From positions 1 to 6,641 of the forward strand of contig JAAYQH010000486.1 of NCBI GenBank assembly GCA_012519365.1: a stretch of DNA of 6,641 nt, read 5' to 3'. Positions 5,121-6,641 of the stretch are shown in pieces (the first letter of the stretch is position 1; each line of letters starts with the position of its first letter). This DNA comes from Planctomycetota bacterium. GTDB taxonomy: Bacteria; Planctomycetota; Phycisphaerae; Sedimentisphaerales; Anaerohalosphaeraceae. The notes beneath the pieces were generated by a model. That model saw nothing but the letters and a program-made list of their open reading frames with translations, was not told the DNA's origin and ran no database searches. A program made the translations under genes and the position numbers.

Positions 5121-6179
5121 ATGGGGTTTCGTTTTTTTAGACGCGTACGAATTGCCCCCGGCTTGACATTGAATTTCAGCAAGCGGGGGATGTCCTTGTC
5201 GGCAGGGCCGCGAGGGACGAAATACACCGTCGGCTCCCGCGGAAGGCGAGCCACAATGGGAATTCCGGGAACCGGGCTTTTCTTCACGCAAAAACTCGAC
5301 TCCAAAAAACGCAAAAAAAAGCCTTCGTCAACCGCCACGACCTCTAAGACACCGGCCGGCAAAAACAGTGTCACTGCCGACCGGAAGCTGTCTATTAAGG
5401 AGAATTCAAACATCCCCCCAGAGGAAAAAAATTTTTATCAAGGGTGCCAATACCTGATGGAGGGACAGTTTGACAGGGCCTATGAGCTTTTCAAAATAAC
5501 ACACGATAATCCAGACGCGGCGTTTTTGGCCGGCCTGCTGGCGTTAAAGAAAGAGGGCTATATTGACGCTCGGTGGTATTTGGAATCCGTGTTGCCCCAG
5601 CCCGAGAAACTGGGCCATTATTTTAAGCGGTTGAGGGTACAGCCCACTGTTCAGCTGCCTGTGACCGACACCTTTTGCGCGATTGTCAAGCCGGATATGC
5701 GGGGGCTGCTGTTGGCGCTGGTTGAGGTCTATCAACGGTTAAAACAATACAACAAGGCCGTGGAATGCCTAAAACGCTTGCGCCGGTATGAACCGAACGA
5801 CCCGGTGGTCAAGCTCAGCCTGGCTGAACTGCTGTATGAGTTGAACCCCGCCAACAAAAAAACGCTTCACTATATTATCAACCTGACAGAGGGGATCGAC
5901 AATGAATCCCCCATCCATACCGCCTTGCTGTTTTATCGGGGCAAGGCCCTGGCCGGATTGGGGCTGCACACGGCCGCCTGCGAGGTACTGACCTCCGCGT
6001 TGCGCCGAAAAAAAGACCGCAGCCAAGAGTTGCTGATGGCCATTCGCTACGCACGGGCCCTGGTCTATCAGCAATTGGGAAGCGAAAAGAGATATTGCCA
6101 AGAACTGGAAAAACTCTATGCTCAAGACGGCGGCTATGAAGATGTCGGGGAACGTTTGCTGGGAGAGAGGACGCATTGA
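5121..6179 (+). CDS. DUF4236 domain protein with TPR-like repeats
   Basis: 352 residues. The ATG at 5121 follows GAAAGG (5108-5113) at 7-base spacing. The N-terminus (about 2-54) is a DUF4236 domain: GFRFFRRVRIAPGLTLNFSK (2-21), SLSAGPRGTKYTVGSRG (25-41) and GIPGTGLFF (47-55) are its typical Gly-rich beta pattern. A basic, low-complexity linker follows (about 58-95, KKRKKK). The rest is helical and reads as degenerate tetratricopeptide repeats: about 103-150 (QGCQYLMEGQFDRAYELF), 195-245 (LVEVYQRLKQYNKAVECLKR) and 266-340. There is no signal peptide or membrane helix. DUF4236 has no established function, and TPRs bind proteins, so a scaffold or adaptor role is possible but unproven. The gene lies 105 bases after the tRNA and 77 before ispD, with no visible functional link. 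Domain calls are good; the role is unknown. Confidence 0.85.
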   Translation: MGFRFFRRVRIAPGLTLNFSKRGMSLSAGPRGTKYTVGSRGRRATMGIPGTGLFFTQKLDSKKRKKKPSSTATTSKTPAGKNSVTADRKLSIKENSNIPPEEKNFYQGCQYLMEGQFDRAYELFKITHDNPDAAFLAGLLALKKEGYIDARWYLESVLPQPEKLGHYFKRLRVQPTVQLPVTDTFCAIVKPDMRGLLLALVEVYQRLKQYNKAVECLKRLRRYEPNDPVVKLSLAELLYELNPANKKTLHYIINLTEGIDNESPIHTALLFYRGKALAGLGLHTAACEVLTSALRRKKDRSQELLMAIRYARALVYQQLGSEKRYCQELEKLYAQDGGYEDVGERLLGERTH

Positions 6180-6214
6180 TTTTTTTAGCCAAAACCACTA
6201 CGATGACAAAAAAC

Positions 6215-6236
6215 AAGATTAGAGCGGTTTAATCTT
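6215..6236 (+). promoter_or_regulatory. Inverted repeat before ispD
   Basis: AAGATTA (6215-6221) and TAATCTT (6230-6236) form a perfect 7-bp palindrome around an 8-base centre, ending just before the ispD ribosome site (GAAAGGA, 6242-6248). It could be an operator or a weak leader hairpin. A T-run at 6180-6186 right after the DUF4236 stop has no good stem before it and is not called a terminator. Confidence 0.3.
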
Positions 6237-6256
6237 CCCCAGAAAGGATAGTGTCG

Positions 6257-6641
6257 ATGGCGAAAAAGACAGCGGTGATTATTTGTGCGGCCGGGGCGGG
6301 CAGGCGTTTTGGCGGCGATCGAAAAAAGCCGTTTATCGAGATTGGTTCCCGTGCGGCGTTTCTTCGCAGCATCGAATTTTTTGCCGATCGCGACGAGGTC
6401 AAGCAGATTCTGCTGGCCATTTCCCCGGAAGATGAAGAACTCGTACGGGTCAAGTGGGGAGCCATGCTGGGCTTTCACGGCGTGACTCTGTGCTTCGGCG
6501 GCAAGGAACGCTTTGAAACCGTCGCCAACGCCCTGGCAAAGGTCCACGAGGACATCGCGTTGATCGCCGTGCATGATGCGGTGCGGTGCTGCCTGACCAG
6601 ACAGTGGGTGGACGCGGTGTTTGACAAGGCCGCCGAGACAG
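6257..6641 (+). CDS. ispD: 2-C-methyl-D-erythritol 4-phosphate cytidylyltransferase, 5' part
   Basis: The first 128 codons of a protein normally about 220-240 residues; the frame is open to the window edge. IspD joins CTP and methylerythritol phosphate to give CDP-ME, the third step of the MEP isoprenoid pathway, in the cytoplasm. The nucleotide-binding loop CAAGAGRRFGGDRKKPF (10-26) holds the probable catalytic Arg17 and Lys24, spaced as R20 and K27 are in the E. coli enzyme. GGKERFETVANAL and VHDAVRCCL (105-113) match the GG-x-x-R-x-x-S-V and HDA-A/V-R-P motifs, except that the usual Pro after Arg is Cys. The ATG at 6257 follows GAAAGGA at 8-base spacing; GTG at 6251 is a less likely start. 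The related CTP transferases of sugar pathways share the first motif, but the HDAVR motif favours IspD. A fusion with IspF cannot be excluded because the end is missing. Confidence 0.88.
   Translation, partial: MAKKTAVIICAAGAGRRFGGDRKKPFIEIGSRAAFLRSIEFFADRDEVKQILLAISPEDEELVRVKWGAMLGFHGVTLCFGGKERFETVANALAKVHEDIALIAVHDAVRCCLTRQWVDAVFDKAAET

Overview
The window reads as an ordinary bacterial chromosome segment of moderately high GC content, with AT-rich intergenic stretches. The exonuclease VII pair, an MEP-pathway isoprenoid gene, a class II tRNA without an encoded CCA end and a GAF-PP2C (RsbU-type) phosphatase all point to a bacterium. Shine-Dalgarno use is patchy: clear before the NusG-like, membrane-protein, DUF4236 and ispD genes, and absent before xseA. 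Together with an orphan NusG-like protein and a DUF4236-TPR protein, this would fit a planctomycete-like lineage. That is an impression from content only; no taxonomic marker is present.

Left part (1-1490): an orphan NusG/RfaH/UpxY-type elongation factor with a perfect -10 box at its upstream edge and a weak intrinsic terminator after it. A structured 230-base intergenic stretch with several stem-loops follows, then a small membrane protein that looks like an internal duplication. Downstream of that lies a cluster of REP-like intergenic repeats, between two convergent genes.

Middle (1491-3205): a minus-strand GAF plus SpoIIE/RsbU-type PP2C phosphatase, then a 407-base AT-rich divergent intergenic region (374 bases if the phosphatase starts at GTG 2831). 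It holds a TATAAT box facing the phosphatase and two sigma-70-like promoters facing xseA. The second promoter overlaps a long imperfect palindrome ending two bases before the xseA start codon.

Right part (3206-6641), all on the plus strand: xseA and xseB (large and small subunits of exonuclease VII, nearly or actually overlapping), tRNA-Leu(UAG), a DUF4236-TPR protein of unknown function, and the first 128 codons of ispD, which runs off the window.

xseA and xseB products form one enzyme. IspD and the phosphatase belong to separate household and signalling pathways; nothing shows a shared function. I found no mobile element, CRISPR array, phage gene or clearly new system. The items most worth checking are the palindrome-promoter in front of xseA, the repeat cluster, the duplicated membrane protein and the structured leader before it.
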